The position numbers and the translations under genes were made by a program. This document shows, one piece after another, positions 7,893-16,874 of a stretch of 64,000 bases of DNA. The DNA comes from Amorphoplanes digitatis (GTDB lineage: Bacteria; Actinomycetota; Actinomycetes; Mycobacteriales; Micromonosporaceae), in the NCBI RefSeq assembly GCF_014205335.1, contig NZ_JACHNH010000001.1, positions 7,496,501 through 7,560,500 of the forward strand. Reading direction: 5' to 3'. Position 1 is the stretch's first letter. Every line of letters starts with the position of its first letter. The notes under the pieces were generated by a model. It was given only the letters and a program-made list of their open reading frames with translations. It did no database searches and was not told where the DNA came from.

Positions 7893-8932
7893 TCCGGCAT
7901 CCCCACCTGCATGCCGTCCTTGATGCCGCCGCCGGACACCTCGACGCGGCCGTCGGCGAACAGGCCGGTCTCCACCGCGACGTAGCGCGCGGAGCCGCCC
8001 TCGACGACCTGCAGGCCGTACCCGCCCTCGGCGAGCGCGAGCAGCGCCGAGACCGGGACCGTCAGCACGTTCTTGCGCTCGGACGCGGTGAACGCCACGG
8101 TGACCGCCGCCTGGTCCAGCCCCTTCGGGGCCTTCTCGAAGGCGATGGTGACCGACAGGCTGGTGCTCGCGTCCTCGTTCCCCTCGGCGGGCGTCACCAC
8201 CGTCTCGACCTCCGTGATCCGGCCGGGCGCCTCGGTGCCGTCCGGCAGGGTCACCCGCACGGCCGCGCCCTTGCGGACCAGCCGCTGGTCGGAGATGTCC
8301 AGCTCGACGGTGGCGACCCGGCCGGTGCCGGTCGTGTCGAGCAGCGCGGTGCCGGGCTGCGCCGCGGCACCCGGCGCCGCCGATTGGGCGGCGACCCGGA
8401 CCGCGCCGGGCGCGTAGACGATCCGTGCCGGGTCGACCTTGCCGGTCTCCTCCAGCCCGAGATCGTCCTGCCAATCCCGTACGGCGGAAGCCGTCGCCGA
8501 CGAGTACGTCCGGTCGACGGTGAACCCGCGGTACCCCAGCGCCCACAGGTTCTTCTCGAACTGCTTGACGTCCCGCCCGGTGTCCCCCGCGGACAGGGTC
8601 CGGTACGCGGGCAGCGAGCCGTACAGCAGCACCACCGGGTCGTCGTCCACCCGGTAGAGCGGCTTGCCGCGCCGCACCGTCGACTCCGCCGCGGCGAGCC
8701 AGGTCACCGTCCCGGACAGCCGGCTGACGTGCGCGGTCGTGTCCCCGTACCCGAGTTCGCCGTCGGCGTCCTGGGTGTCGACGAGCGTCTCCCGCTTCAC
8801 CTCGGCCGTCAGCGGGGGTACCGACGCCTCCGCCTCGGCCTGCCCGTCCGGCAGCCCGGCCACGACGACGACCGCGGCGCCCGCGGTGAGCGCCGCCGCC
8901 GCGGCGACGGCGATGCCCAGCCGGCGCCTCAT
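7889..8932 (-). CDS. Membrane fusion-like protein with peptidoglycan-binding domain
   Basis: A 347-residue exported protein with an N-terminal signal or anchor helix (residues 5-27) and a HlyD/RND-adaptor-like lipoyl/barrel architecture. A peptidoglycan-binding (PG_binding_1) domain is inserted at about residues 110-160 ([19 protein letters not shown]). This layout is common for adaptors of MacB-type exporters in Gram-positive actinobacteria, where the domain may dock the pump to the wall. It overlaps the genes on both sides by 4 bases. Confidence 0.82.
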   Translation of the reverse strand: MRRRLGIAVAAAAALTAGAAVVVVAGLPDGQAEAEASVPPLTAEVKRETLVDTQDADGELGYGDTTAHVSRLSGTVTWLAAAESTVRRGKPLYRVDDDPVVLLYGSLPAYRTLSAGDTGRDVKQFEKNLWALGYRGFTVDRTYSSATASAVRDWQDDLGLEETGKVDPARIVYAPGAVRVAAQSAAPGAAAQPGTALLDTTGTGRVATVELDISDQRLVRKGAAVRVTLPDGTEAPGRITEVETVVTPAEGNEDASTSLSVTIAFEKAPKGLDQAAVTVAFTASERKNVLTVPVSALLALAEGGYGLQVVEGGSARYVAVETGLFADGRVEVSGGGIKDGMQVGMPE

Positions 8933-9522
8933 CCCCGCTCCGAATTCAGTTCGAGGGACGAGCCGCCGCCGGAGGTGTCCTCATGCTTGTTCGTGCCGGA
9001 ATTAGGTCCCTCCGGGCGGAACTTGGAGCAGGCCTCCTCGGCCTTGTCGAACGTCGGGTCACCGGGGCCCATGCCGACCTTCCTGCCGTCGATCTGGATG
9101 CTTCCGTCGGGTTTCGGGTCGGGGAACTTCTCGACGCCGTTCTCGCGCATGCACTGCGCCATCTGCCGGGCCTGTTCGAGCATCTCCGGGTCGGCCGGCC
9201 CGTGGTCGCCGCCGTTCGGCGCCCACTTCTTGCAGGCCTCCATGGCGGCGTCGATCTTCGCCTTGTCCGTACCCTTGGGGGGTCTGATCTGAATTCCCCC
9301 GTCGGGCTTCGGGTCGGGGAACCAGCTCAGGCCCTGCTCCCGCATGCACTGCGCGAACTTCAGCGGTGCGTCCTCGTCCCTCTGATCGGGTGCGTCGGCC
9401 GTGGCCGACGTCGTCGGCGTCCCGCCGACCGAGGCAACCCCGTCGCCGGCGGCGGCCTCTCCGCAGCCGGCGGCCGCCGCAGTGAGCAGCAGGCCGAGCG
9501 CGAGAATCCTCCAGCTCCGCAT
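8929..9522 (-). CDS. Lipoprotein with duplicated cysteine module
   Basis: A 197-residue lipoprotein. The signal peptide ends in the lipobox AAAGC. The mature part holds two copies of one module: [20 protein letters not shown] followed by EACKKW, and [20 protein letters not shown] followed by EACSKF. Each copy therefore has a spaced cysteine pair. A highly charged tail follows. The start is placed at ATG 9522 because GAGGGAG stands 7 bases upstream; the ATG at 9537 lacks one. It is the first gene of the export operon and overlaps the adaptor gene by 4 bases. Related proteins are common beside MacB operons in actinobacteria, but their role is unknown; substrate capture is a guess. Confidence 0.75.
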   Translation of the reverse strand: MRSWRILALGLLLTAAAAGCGEAAAGDGVASVGGTPTTSATADAPDQRDEDAPLKFAQCMREQGLSWFPDPKPDGGIQIRPPKGTDKAKIDAAMEACKKWAPNGGDHGPADPEMLEQARQMAQCMRENGVEKFPDPKPDGSIQIDGRKVGMGPGDPTFDKAEEACSKFRPEGPNSGTNKHEDTSGGGSSLELNSERG

Positions 9523-9622
9523 CGTCTTCTCCCTCATCGGCGGCCGGACGGCCGCCACGGGATGCAGTGAAGTCCCCGGCGGGTTTCCCGGCCGTCACGC
9601 AAAACGATGACGCCCACGTGAC

Positions 9623-9637
9623 GTGACCGTGGGTCAC
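9623..9637. promoter_or_regulatory. Palindrome GTGACC-GTG-GGTCAC, candidate operator
   Basis: A perfect 6-3-6 inverted repeat lies in the 124-base gap between the divergent export operon and the response regulator gene. It is a plausible binding site for that OmpR-type regulator. It overlaps possible GTG starts (9623, 9629) of the regulator. Confidence 0.45.
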
Positions 9638-9646
9638 CATGGAGGC

Positions 9647-10303
9647 ATGCGCATCCTGGTGGTCGAGGACGAGCCGCTGCTGGCCGACGCCGTCGCGGAG
9701 GGCCTTCGGCACGACGCCCACGCGGTGGACGTGGTCTACGACGGCGCCGCCGCGCTCGAACGCGCCCAGGTCAACGACTACGACGTGCTGGTACTCGACC
9801 GGGACCTGCCGGTCGTGCACGGCGACGAGGTGTGCCGGCAGCTGGCCGGGCGGGACGCGACGATGCGGATCCTGATGCTGACGGCGGCGGCCGAGATCGA
9901 CGACCGGGTCGAGGGGCTGGCGCTCGGCGCGGACGACTACCTGCCCAAGCCGTTCGCGTTCCGGGAGCTGTCCGCCCGGGTCGCCGCGCTCGGCCGCCGG
10001 TCGCGCCCGGCCGCGCCGCCGGTGCTGCGCCGGGCCGGCATCAGCCTTGACCCGCACCGGCGCGAGGTCTTCCGCGACGGCCGGTACGTGCCGCTGTCCC
10101 GCAAGGAGTTCGCGGTCCTGGCCGAGCTGCTGCGGGCCGACGGCACCGCGGTGTCGGCGGAACAGCTGCTGGAGAAGGCGTGGGACGAGAACGCGGATCC
10201 GTTCACCCACGCCGTACGGATGACGATCCTGAAGTTGCGCCGCAAGCTCGGCAACCCGCCGGTGCTGCTCACGGAGCCCGGAGTGGGGTATCGGATCGGA
10301 TGA
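9647..10303 (+). CDS. OmpR/PhoB-family response regulator
   Basis: A 218-residue two-domain regulator. The receiver domain (1-115) has acidic pocket residues E7/D8, phosphorylation site D51 in VLDRDLP and the conserved Lys in LPKPFAF. A C-terminal winged helix (about 128-218) ends with the typical GVGYRI strand. It overlaps the kinase gene by 4 bases and is divergent from the lipoprotein/ABC operon, its likely target. ATG 9647 begins exactly at the receiver fold; GGAGG is only one base away, so the GTG at 9629 or 9623 is possible. Confidence 0.88.
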   Translation: MRILVVEDEPLLADAVAEGLRHDAHAVDVVYDGAAALERAQVNDYDVLVLDRDLPVVHGDEVCRQLAGRDATMRILMLTAAAEIDDRVEGLALGADDYLPKPFAFRELSARVAALGRRSRPAAPPVLRRAGISLDPHRREVFRDGRYVPLSRKEFAVLAELLRADGTAVSAEQLLEKAWDENADPFTHAVRMTILKLRRKLGNPPVLLTEPGVGYRIG

Positions 10304-11427
10304 GACTTACCGTGCGAGGCCGCCTGACCCTGGTGTACGGCAGCCTCTTCCTCGCGTTCGGCGTCGTGATGCTCGGCGTCACCTATGTCCTCGTCTGGCA
10401 GCAGTTGCCCGGCAAGGCCGTCATCCGGGGGGCGACGAACCTCGGGCCCGTCCCCGCGGATCCGACCCTGCCGAAGCCGGAGGCCTACTTCCAGGAGGTC
10501 GTCCGGGAGACCCGCGACGACGCGCTGACCGTGCTGCTCACCCAGGGCGGGATCGCCCTGCTGGTGGTGAGTGCGGTCGCGATCGCGCTGGGCTGGCTGG
10601 TGGCCGGGCGGATGTTGCAGCCGCTGCACCGGATCACCGAGACCGCGCGGCGGATCGCCGAGTCGCCGGCGGCCGACCGCGGCCTGCACGAGCGTATCGC
10701 GCTGACCGGCCCGGACGACGAGATCAAGCAGCTGGCCGACACGTTCGATCTCATGCTGACGCGGCTGGACCGCTCGTTCGACGGGCAGCGGCGGTTCATC
10801 GCGAACGCGTCGCACGAGCTGCGCACCCCGCTGACCCTGAACCGGACCCTGCTGGAGGTCGCGCTCCAGCAGGAGTCGGCGTCGGTGGAGGTGCGGCAGC
10901 TCGGCACGACCCTGCTGGCGATCAACGACCGGCACGGCCGGCTGATCGACGGGCTGCTCACCCTGGCCCGCTCGGAGCGGGAGCTGACCGAGCGCTCGTA
11001 CGTCGACCTCGCGGACATCGCCTCGCACGTGAGCGCGGACGACGTACAGGTCGACCTGGCCGAGGCCGCCACCGTCGGCGATCCGGTCCTGCTCGAACGG
11101 CTGGTGCAGAACCTGGTCGACAACAGCGTGCGGCACAACCTGGCGGACGGCGGCTGGGTGCGGGTCGCCACCTACACGAAGGACGACCTGGCGACGCTTG
11201 AGGTCAGCAACACCGGGCCGGTCGTGCCCCGCTACGAGGTCGAGACGCTCTTCGAGCCGTTCCGCCGGCTCGGCCGGGACCGGCTCGCCGGCCCCGGCGT
11301 CGGCCTGGGCCTGTCGATCGTGCGGGCGGTGGCCCGCGCGCACGGCGGCGAGGTGCACGCCGTGCCCCGCGACGAGGGCGGCCTCGTCGTGACGGTCACC
11401 CTCCCGGCGGCCCGGCCCTGGCAGTAG
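10300..11427 (+). CDS. Two-component sensor histidine kinase
   Basis: A 375-residue membrane kinase. TM1 lies near residues 10-33, followed by a short extracytoplasmic loop, TM2 near 84-106 and a HAMP region. The HisKA domain has H172 in FIANASHELRTP. The HATPase domain has N-box LVQNLVDNSVRHN and G-box GPGVGLGLSIV. It phosphorylates the regulator encoded 4 bases upstream. The short sensor loop (about 50 residues) suggests sensing at the membrane, as in many antibiotic-responsive kinases placed next to MacB-type exporters. Confidence 0.9.
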   Translation: MRLTVRGRLTLVYGSLFLAFGVVMLGVTYVLVWQQLPGKAVIRGATNLGPVPADPTLPKPEAYFQEVVRETRDDALTVLLTQGGIALLVVSAVAIALGWLVAGRMLQPLHRITETARRIAESPAADRGLHERIALTGPDDEIKQLADTFDLMLTRLDRSFDGQRRFIANASHELRTPLTLNRTLLEVALQQESASVEVRQLGTTLLAINDRHGRLIDGLLTLARSERELTERSYVDLADIASHVSADDVQVDLAEAATVGDPVLLERLVQNLVDNSVRHNLADGGWVRVATYTKDDLATLEVSNTGPVVPRYEVETLFEPFRRLGRDRLAGPGVGLGLSIVRAVARAHGGEVHAVPRDEGGLVVTVTLPAARPWQ

Positions 11428-11527
11428 CGATCACGGGCGGGTGTGACAATTTCTGGACGGCCGGTGACGGGTTGACCGCCAGATGGGAGCTCCGGCACAC
11501 CACCGGGGGCCGGGCAATCCGGGGCAT

Positions 11528-11533
11528 TAGGCT
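11528..11533 (+). promoter_or_regulatory. Candidate serA -10 box TAGGCT
   Basis: TAGGCT ends 9 bases before a GTG at 11543 that is in frame with serA. Transcription starting there gives either a leaderless, 19-residue longer protein or a leader of about 57 bases to the preferred ATG at 11600. Confidence 0.45.
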
Positions 11534-11599
11534 GGTGCGCCTGTGAACTGGGCTTCGGTGTGGCGGCCCGGATGGTCCTCCCGACATGAACGGAAAGTG

Positions 11600-12814
11600 A
11601 TGACCGACCAAGCCAACGTGCGAGTCCTGCTGCTCGAGAGCATTCACCCGGACGCGGTGTCCCGGCTCGAGGCGGCGGGTTACCAGGTCGAGTCCGTCCG
11701 CAACGCCCTCGACGAGGTCGAGCTGATCGAGCGCATCAAGGGTGTGCATCTGCTCGGCGTCCGATCCAAGACGCAGGTCACCGCGAAGGTCCTCGAGGCC
11801 GCGGACAGCCTGGTCGCGATCGGCGCGTTCTGCATCGGCACCGATCAGATCGACCTCGGCGCCGCGTCGCAGGCCGGAATCGCCGTCTTCAACGCGCCCT
11901 TCTCCAACACCCGCTCAGTGGTCGAGCTGGCCCTCGCCGAGATCATCGCGATGACCCGCCGGCTCACCGAGAAGAACAACCTCATGCACGAGGGCGTCTG
12001 GGACAAGGCCGCCGTCGGCAGCCACGAGGTTCGCGGCCGCCGCCTCGGCATCGTCGGTTACGGCAACATCGGCACCCAGCTGTCGGTGCTCGCCGAGAAC
12101 CTGGGCATGCATGTGTCCTTCTACGACACCGCCGACAAGCTGGCCCTCGGCAACGCTCAGCGCTGCGCGAGCATGGACGAGCTGCTGGCGACCTCGGACG
12201 TGGTGACGCTGCACGTCGACGGGCGGCCCGGCAACGCCGGCTTCTTCGGCGCCGAGCAGTTCGCCAGGATGCGCCCGGGCGCGATCTTCCTCAACCTGTC
12301 CCGCGGCATCGTGGTCGACCACGTCGCCCTGCGCGAGTCGCTGGCCAGCGGGCACCTCGTCGGCGCGGCCGTCGACGTCTTCCCGACCGAGCCGAAGGGC
12401 CGCGGCGACGAGTTCGTCTCCGAGCTGCGCGGCCTGCCGAACGTCATCCTCACCCCGCACATCGGCGGGTCCACCGAGGAGGCACAGTCGGACATCGGCG
12501 ACTTCGTCGCGAACAAGCTGGCGCTCTTCGTGCGCGAGGGCAACACCACGCTGAGCGTCAACCTGCCCACCATCACGCTGCCGGCCACCACCGGCACGAG
12601 CCGGATCATCCACGTGCACCTGAACATGCCGGGCGTCCTGGCACAGGTGAACAGCATCCTGGCCGAGCACAGCGTCAACGTCGAGGGCCAGCTGCTAAGC
12701 ACCCGCGGCGAGTACGGCTACCTGATCACGGACATCGGCGGCAGCTACAGCGCCGACGTGCTCGACCGGCTGCGCGGCATGAGCCAGACGGTGCGGCTCC
12801 GGGTCCTCTCCTAA
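11600..12814 (+). CDS. serA: D-3-phosphoglycerate dehydrogenase
   Basis: A 404-residue enzyme for the first step of serine synthesis (3-phosphoglycerate to phosphohydroxypyruvate, NAD-dependent). Motifs are the nucleotide-binding GIVGYGNIG, the NLSRGIVVD strand holding the active-site Arg region, and the catalytic His in TPHIGGSTEEAQ. A C-terminal ACT domain starts near IIHVHLNMPGVLAQVN. Length and layout match the short E. coli-type SerA (about 410) rather than the long mycobacterial type (about 530). The start at 11600 is preceded by GGAAAG. Confidence 0.9.
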   Translation: MTDQANVRVLLLESIHPDAVSRLEAAGYQVESVRNALDEVELIERIKGVHLLGVRSKTQVTAKVLEAADSLVAIGAFCIGTDQIDLGAASQAGIAVFNAPFSNTRSVVELALAEIIAMTRRLTEKNNLMHEGVWDKAAVGSHEVRGRRLGIVGYGNIGTQLSVLAENLGMHVSFYDTADKLALGNAQRCASMDELLATSDVVTLHVDGRPGNAGFFGAEQFARMRPGAIFLNLSRGIVVDHVALRESLASGHLVGAAVDVFPTEPKGRGDEFVSELRGLPNVILTPHIGGSTEEAQSDIGDFVANKLALFVREGNTTLSVNLPTITLPATTGTSRIIHVHLNMPGVLAQVNSILAEHSVNVEGQLLSTRGEYGYLITDIGGSYSADVLDRLRGMSQTVRLRVLS

Positions 12815-12839
12815 CCGAGGCCGGCGGGCCCGGGTCGCG

Positions 12840-14261
12840 CTACTTGACGGTTTCGACCGAGAGGAGCGTGACCCGGGTCTCCGCGGTCACGTCGTAGCGG
12901 TCGTTCGTCGCCCAGCCCTTCGGGGTCAGCGTCGAACCCGGCTCGACGTCGCGCAGCGTCCGCGCGCCCGCCGCGACGGTCTTCGCGCCGCCCTGCATCT
13001 TCACCCGGACCGGGTTGCCCTGCGGCGAGGTCAGCGCGAGCTCGTCGATGACCCCGGTGATCTTCAGCGCCACCGTGCCGGCCGGCTCGGGAAGGGCGAT
13101 CTCGGTGACCCGGGACCCGCCGATCAGGTCGATGGCGCCGATCGCGCCGCCGGCGAAGTTGATGCGCTGCTCGTCGACGGCGCCGGACAGGCGCAGGTTC
13201 CACATCACCTGGTTGGAGAGCACGACCTCCACCGCGCCGGAGCCGCCGTCGCCGCCGGGAACCAGCTTGAGCTGTACCCGGTCCTTGTCGACGACGGCCT
13301 TCGGCAGGATCCCGGCGTCCTCGGCGGTCGAGATCCGGTAGAGGTCCTCGCCGAGGTCCTCGCTGCGCATTGTCAGCTTGGTCGCGGCGGTGGCCAGCTC
13401 GAAGGAGGCCACCGTACGGCCGTCGACGGGCGCGGTGACCGTCCGGTCGCCGGAACCGCCCGCGCCGAGTTCGAGCACCGACGTGAGGCTCTTGTCCGGG
13501 CCGGAGAAGTAGGAGACGCCGGCGACGACGCCGCCGAACAGCACGGCCGCGCTCAGCGCGACACCGGCGACGAACACGCCCCGGCCCCCGCCCCGCGGCG
13601 GCCCGGCCAGGACGGCCTGCTCGCCGGTCGCATGCGGGTGGCGGGCGGCGCGGTGCGGCCGGATCTCACGGCCCGGTCCGCCGATGAAGTCACCGATGCC
13701 GTCGTCCTCGCCCACCGCGTACGGCGTCCGGGCCTGGCGGGATCTGGCCAGCACGGATTCACCGGTGACGGAGCGGACCGGGTGCGGCTCGGGCGACCGG
13801 GGTTCGGGCGACCGCGGTTCGGGCATCCGCGGCTCCGGCAGGCGCGGCGCGGGCATCCGCGGCTCCGGCTTGCGGGGCGCGGGCGGCGGGACGGCGGGCG
13901 GGAACTGCGCGCCGGTGGCCGGCGCGGTCCTGGCGTTGTGGTTGCCGCTGATCGGGCCGGCGGAGAACCCGAACGACGCGCGGCCGGGGCCGGCCGGCGG
14001 CGCCGGGCCGTACGCGGGCTCCGGCGGGTCGGCGGGTGTGCCGTGCGCGTCCGCGGACGAGGGTGTGGCGGGCGAACCGAAAGCACTCCAGCTCTGGGAG
14101 TCGGCCATGTCTTCCTCATCAGCATCGTCACGGAACGAGTTCACAGCGGGAGGCCGCCGGTAGGGCGCGCCGTCGCGGTTGGCCCAGTCGGCGCCGGAGT
14201 TGGACATCAGGCCCGCCGCCGGTACGGACACATCGGACGAATCGGCGTGTTGTCGTTCCAC
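12840..14261 (-). CDS. Single-pass membrane protein with Pro-rich cytoplasmic repeat
   Basis: A 473-residue protein. The long disordered N-terminus (1-228) contains six to seven copies of a five-residue (x)PEPR-like repeat at about 130-160. One transmembrane helix (229-251) follows. The C-terminal outer domain is rich in short beta-strands (VDGRTVASFELATAATKLTM; IDLIGGSRVTEIALPE), resembling solenoid-type DUF4097/adhesin folds. The GTG start at 14261 is supported by GGAGGG six bases upstream. The inside-out layout suggests an envelope protein with a cytoplasmic interaction arm. No family name is recognised. Confidence 0.6.
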   Translation of the reverse strand: MERQHADSSDVSVPAAGLMSNSGADWANRDGAPYRRPPAVNSFRDDADEEDMADSQSWSAFGSPATPSSADAHGTPADPPEPAYGPAPPAGPGRASFGFSAGPISGNHNARTAPATGAQFPPAVPPPAPRKPEPRMPAPRLPEPRMPEPRSPEPRSPEPHPVRSVTGESVLARSRQARTPYAVGEDDGIGDFIGGPGREIRPHRAARHPHATGEQAVLAGPPRGGGRGVFVAGVALSAAVLFGGVVAGVSYFSGPDKSLTSVLELGAGGSGDRTVTAPVDGRTVASFELATAATKLTMRSEDLGEDLYRISTAEDAGILPKAVVDKDRVQLKLVPGGDGGSGAVEVVLSNQVMWNLRLSGAVDEQRINFAGGAIGAIDLIGGSRVTEIALPEPAGTVALKITGVIDELALTSPQGNPVRVKMQGGAKTVAAGARTLRDVEPGSTLTPKGWATNDRYDVTAETRVTLLSVETVK

Positions 14262-14358
14262 GCGATGCCCTCCAACCCGCGCCGGCGCCGTCGACTTCTG
14301 GGGGCGCTCCAGCGAGAAGTACGGATGCCGCGGCGTATCGGATGAGTACGATCGTGAA

Positions 14359-15021
14359 TTACTCTCCGTTATTTCTGTGCGGGCTGAGTAGGCCCCGGCG
14401 GGTGGCGACCGCGACCGCCTCCAGCTGGCTGTGCGCGCCGAGTTTGCCCAGCACGGCCTTCACGTAACCGCGGCACGTGTGCACGCTGATGCCGAGCCGC
14501 CGGGCGATGGCCCGCGGGTCGAGCCCGGAGCCCATCAGGACCAGCACCTCTCGCTCGCGCGCGGTCAGCCCGCCGGCCCGCGGCCCGACCACCGGCGAGG
14601 TGCTGCGCAGCAGCCGCGCCAGGATGTCGGTGGAGACCGTCATGCCGCCGCCGTGCGCGGTGTGCACGGCGTTCAGCACGTCGCCGAGCGGGCCGTTCTT
14701 CGACAGGAACCCCGACGCGCCGGCCGCCGTCGCCCGGCCGACCAGGGCGGATTCGTTGTTCGCCGTCAGAATCACGAACCGGGTGTCCGGCTGCCGGTGC
14801 CGCAGCAGCTCCGCGATCGCGATCCCGTCCGCGTCCGGAAGGTCCGGATCGAGCAGTACCACGTTGGGCCGTAACTCCTGCACGAGCCGGATGGCCTGCT
14901 CACCGGTGCGCGCATGACCGATGTACCGAAGCTCCGGCTGCCCGGCCAGCGCCACGCCGAGCAGCTCGGCGAACGTCTGATGCCCATCAACCACGAGCAC
15001 CGTGATCGCCTCGCCCACCAT
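14359..15021 (-). CDS. LuxR/NarL-family response regulator
   Basis: A 220-residue protein. The receiver domain (8-125) has candidate phosphoacceptor D58 in VLLDPDLPDADG and the conserved Lys in LSKNGPLG. The C-terminal LuxR-type HTH begins LTAREREVLVLM and contains ISVHTCRGYVKAVLGKLG. The usual DD pair near the N-terminus is VDGHQ here, so one metal-coordinating acid is missing and phosphorylation may be altered. No kinase gene is adjacent. The ATG at 15021 has GGAGG upstream. It is divergent from the BTAD gene. Confidence 0.85.
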   Translation of the reverse strand: MVGEAITVLVVDGHQTFAELLGVALAGQPELRYIGHARTGEQAIRLVQELRPNVVLLDPDLPDADGIAIAELLRHRQPDTRFVILTANNESALVGRATAAGASGFLSKNGPLGDVLNAVHTAHGGGMTVSTDILARLLRSTSPVVGPRAGGLTAREREVLVLMGSGLDPRAIARRLGISVHTCRGYVKAVLGKLGAHSQLEAVAVATRRGLLSPHRNNGE

Positions 15022-15261
15022 TCGCGCCTCCTGATCCGCCAGCGCTGGAAGTCTATGTGTCTCTCGCCCGAAGCCAAGGCGTACCAACAGTCGGACAGCA
15101 CCCGCGAGCCAAGCCGATCGGGCGGTACGCCCGCCGTCCGGATGAGGCCGAGCGGCCGCCATAACTCGTATCTTCGGTGGACAGGACCCCTCGCTTTCGG
15201 GGTGCGGAACGACGCGGCGGACGCTTGTCGCGCGGCCCACTCCCATAGAGGGTCTTACGCC

Positions 15262-16125
15262 ATGTACGAAATCCAGCTCTTCGGTCGACTCGAGGTCCGC
15301 ACACGCGGCGTGCGCCTGACGGGTCAGGACTTCGGCGGCGAAAAGCCCCGGCAGATTCTGGCACTGCTCGCGCTCCGTGGCGAGACGAACGGCGCGGAGT
15401 TGGCGGAACTGCTCTGGTCCGGACGCCCACCGGCCGGCCACCGGACCACGGTGGAGGGTTATGTGTCCCTTTTGCGGCATCGTCTCGACCCGGCGGGCGA
15501 CTCCCGTGACTCCGCGATCACCAGCCGCGACGGCGGCTACGCCCTCGTCGACGAGCGGGTGCGGGTGGACGTGGCCCGCTTCGACGAGCTGGTCGCGGCG
15601 GCCTCGGGCCGTACGGCGGGGCGCGCGCTGCGGCCGCTGACCGCCGCCGCCCACCTGGCCGGGCGGCCGCTGCTGGAGGACGTCGAGCACCCGGAGTGGG
15701 CGGCCGAGGCCCGCGAGCGCTACCGGACCCGCCTGGTGACGACGCTGCTCGACGCGGGCGGGCTCGCGCTGGCGGCCGGGGAGCCGAGCACGGCGCTGGA
15801 GCTGGCGGGCCGCGCGGTGGACATCGACCCGGTCGCGGAGCGCGGTTGGGCGATCACGATGGCGGCGCACCGCTCGCTCGGCGACCGGGTGGCGGCGCTG
15901 CGGGCATACGACCTCTGCCGCCGGCGGCTCGCCGAGGACCTGGGCGTCGAGCCGTCCGCGGAGACCCGCGCTCTGTTCCTGGAGCTGCTGCGGTACGACG
16001 GCTCGGACCCCGCAGTGGACGGCGCGGTCGCGGCGATCCTGGCGGCGGCCGGCGAGGCACACCGGCCCGGCACGGTGGCGGACCTGCTGCGCCGGGCCGC
16101 GGAGCTGGCCGCCCGGCCGCAGTGA
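15262..16125 (+). CDS. SARP-type regulator (winged helix plus BTAD)
   Basis: A 287-residue transcription regulator. The N-terminal OmpR-like winged helix starts MYEIQLFGRLEVRTRGVRL with PRQILALLAL, and a bacterial transcriptional activation domain lies at about 105-260 (VDVARFDELVAAA; LAEDLGVEPSAETRALF). Family members activate secondary metabolism or developmental genes. No biosynthetic cluster is adjacent, so the target is unknown. The 240-base gap to the divergent LuxR regulator presumably holds both promoters. Confidence 0.85.
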   Translation: MYEIQLFGRLEVRTRGVRLTGQDFGGEKPRQILALLALRGETNGAELAELLWSGRPPAGHRTTVEGYVSLLRHRLDPAGDSRDSAITSRDGGYALVDERVRVDVARFDELVAAASGRTAGRALRPLTAAAHLAGRPLLEDVEHPEWAAEARERYRTRLVTTLLDAGGLALAAGEPSTALELAGRAVDIDPVAERGWAITMAAHRSLGDRVAALRAYDLCRRRLAEDLGVEPSAETRALFLELLRYDGSDPAVDGAVAAILAAAGEAHRPGTVADLLRRAAELAARPQ

Positions 16126-16180
16126 CGTGACGCGGGTCAAATAGCGGGCGCCCGGGGCGGAAACCGCGAAGAATCGCCGC

Positions 16181-16813
16181 GTGCACACGACGCTGCTGCC
16201 CGTACCCCTGGCTCCGGAGATCTCGCTGCACCTGGCCGACGGCCGGGTGGGGTTGTTCGACGAGAACGGCGGCGCGTTCAGCAGTGACGTGCCGCCGCCG
16301 TTCTGGCTGTTCGTCTGGGCCGGCGGCCAGGCCCTGGCCCGTTACGTCCTGGACCACCCCGAGATCGTGCGGGGCAGGACGGTGCTCGACATCGCCACCG
16401 GCTCGGGCGTGGCGGCGATCGCGGCGGCCCGGGCGGGCGCGGCCCGCGTCACGGCGCTGGACGTCGATCCGCGGGCGGCGCAGGCGGCGGCCCGGAACGC
16501 GGCGGCGAACGACGCGGCGGTGGACACCCGGGTCGCGGACGTCGCGCAGGCGGACTCGACCGCGGAGGTGATCCTGGCCGGCGACGTCTTCTACACCCGC
16601 GGCGTCGCCGACCGGATGGCGGCGCGGCTGCGCCGGGCGGGCCGCGAGGGCGCCCGGGTCCTGGTCGGCGACCCCGGCCGGGGGTTCTTCCCGGAGCGGC
16701 TGTTCGCCCGGGTCGCGGAGTACGTGGTGCCCGTGCCGGCCGCGCTGGAGGAGACCGAGTCGCTGGTCACCGGCGTCTGGGAGCTGCGAACCCGGGCCAC
16801 CACCACCGGCTGA
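16181..16813 (+). CDS. Class I methyltransferase of the ETFB-lysine/PrmA-like type
   Basis: A 210-residue protein. PPFWLFVWAGGQALARYVLD followed by motif I DIATGSGVAAIAA and GDVFYTRGVAD match the lysine-methyltransferase group related to ETF-beta methyltransferase and ribosomal L11 methyltransferase. It probably trimethylates a protein lysine; the substrate is not evident. The GTG start at 16181 fits the family N-terminus. Confidence 0.72.
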   Translation: MHTTLLPVPLAPEISLHLADGRVGLFDENGGAFSSDVPPPFWLFVWAGGQALARYVLDHPEIVRGRTVLDIATGSGVAAIAAARAGAARVTALDVDPRAAQAAARNAAANDAAVDTRVADVAQADSTAEVILAGDVFYTRGVADRMAARLRRAGREGARVLVGDPGRGFFPERLFARVAEYVVPVPAALEETESLVTGVWELRTRATTTG

Positions 16814-16874
16814 CGCAGATGCTTTCATCAACCAACAAGCTGTACGCTACACGTATCTTGGCGGGAGGTGCGTG

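Noticed and set aside
15262-16125. Part of a secondary-metabolite cluster, suggested by SARP genes
   Set aside because: No synthase, NRPS, PKS or tailoring set lies nearby; neighbours are housekeeping and regulatory genes.
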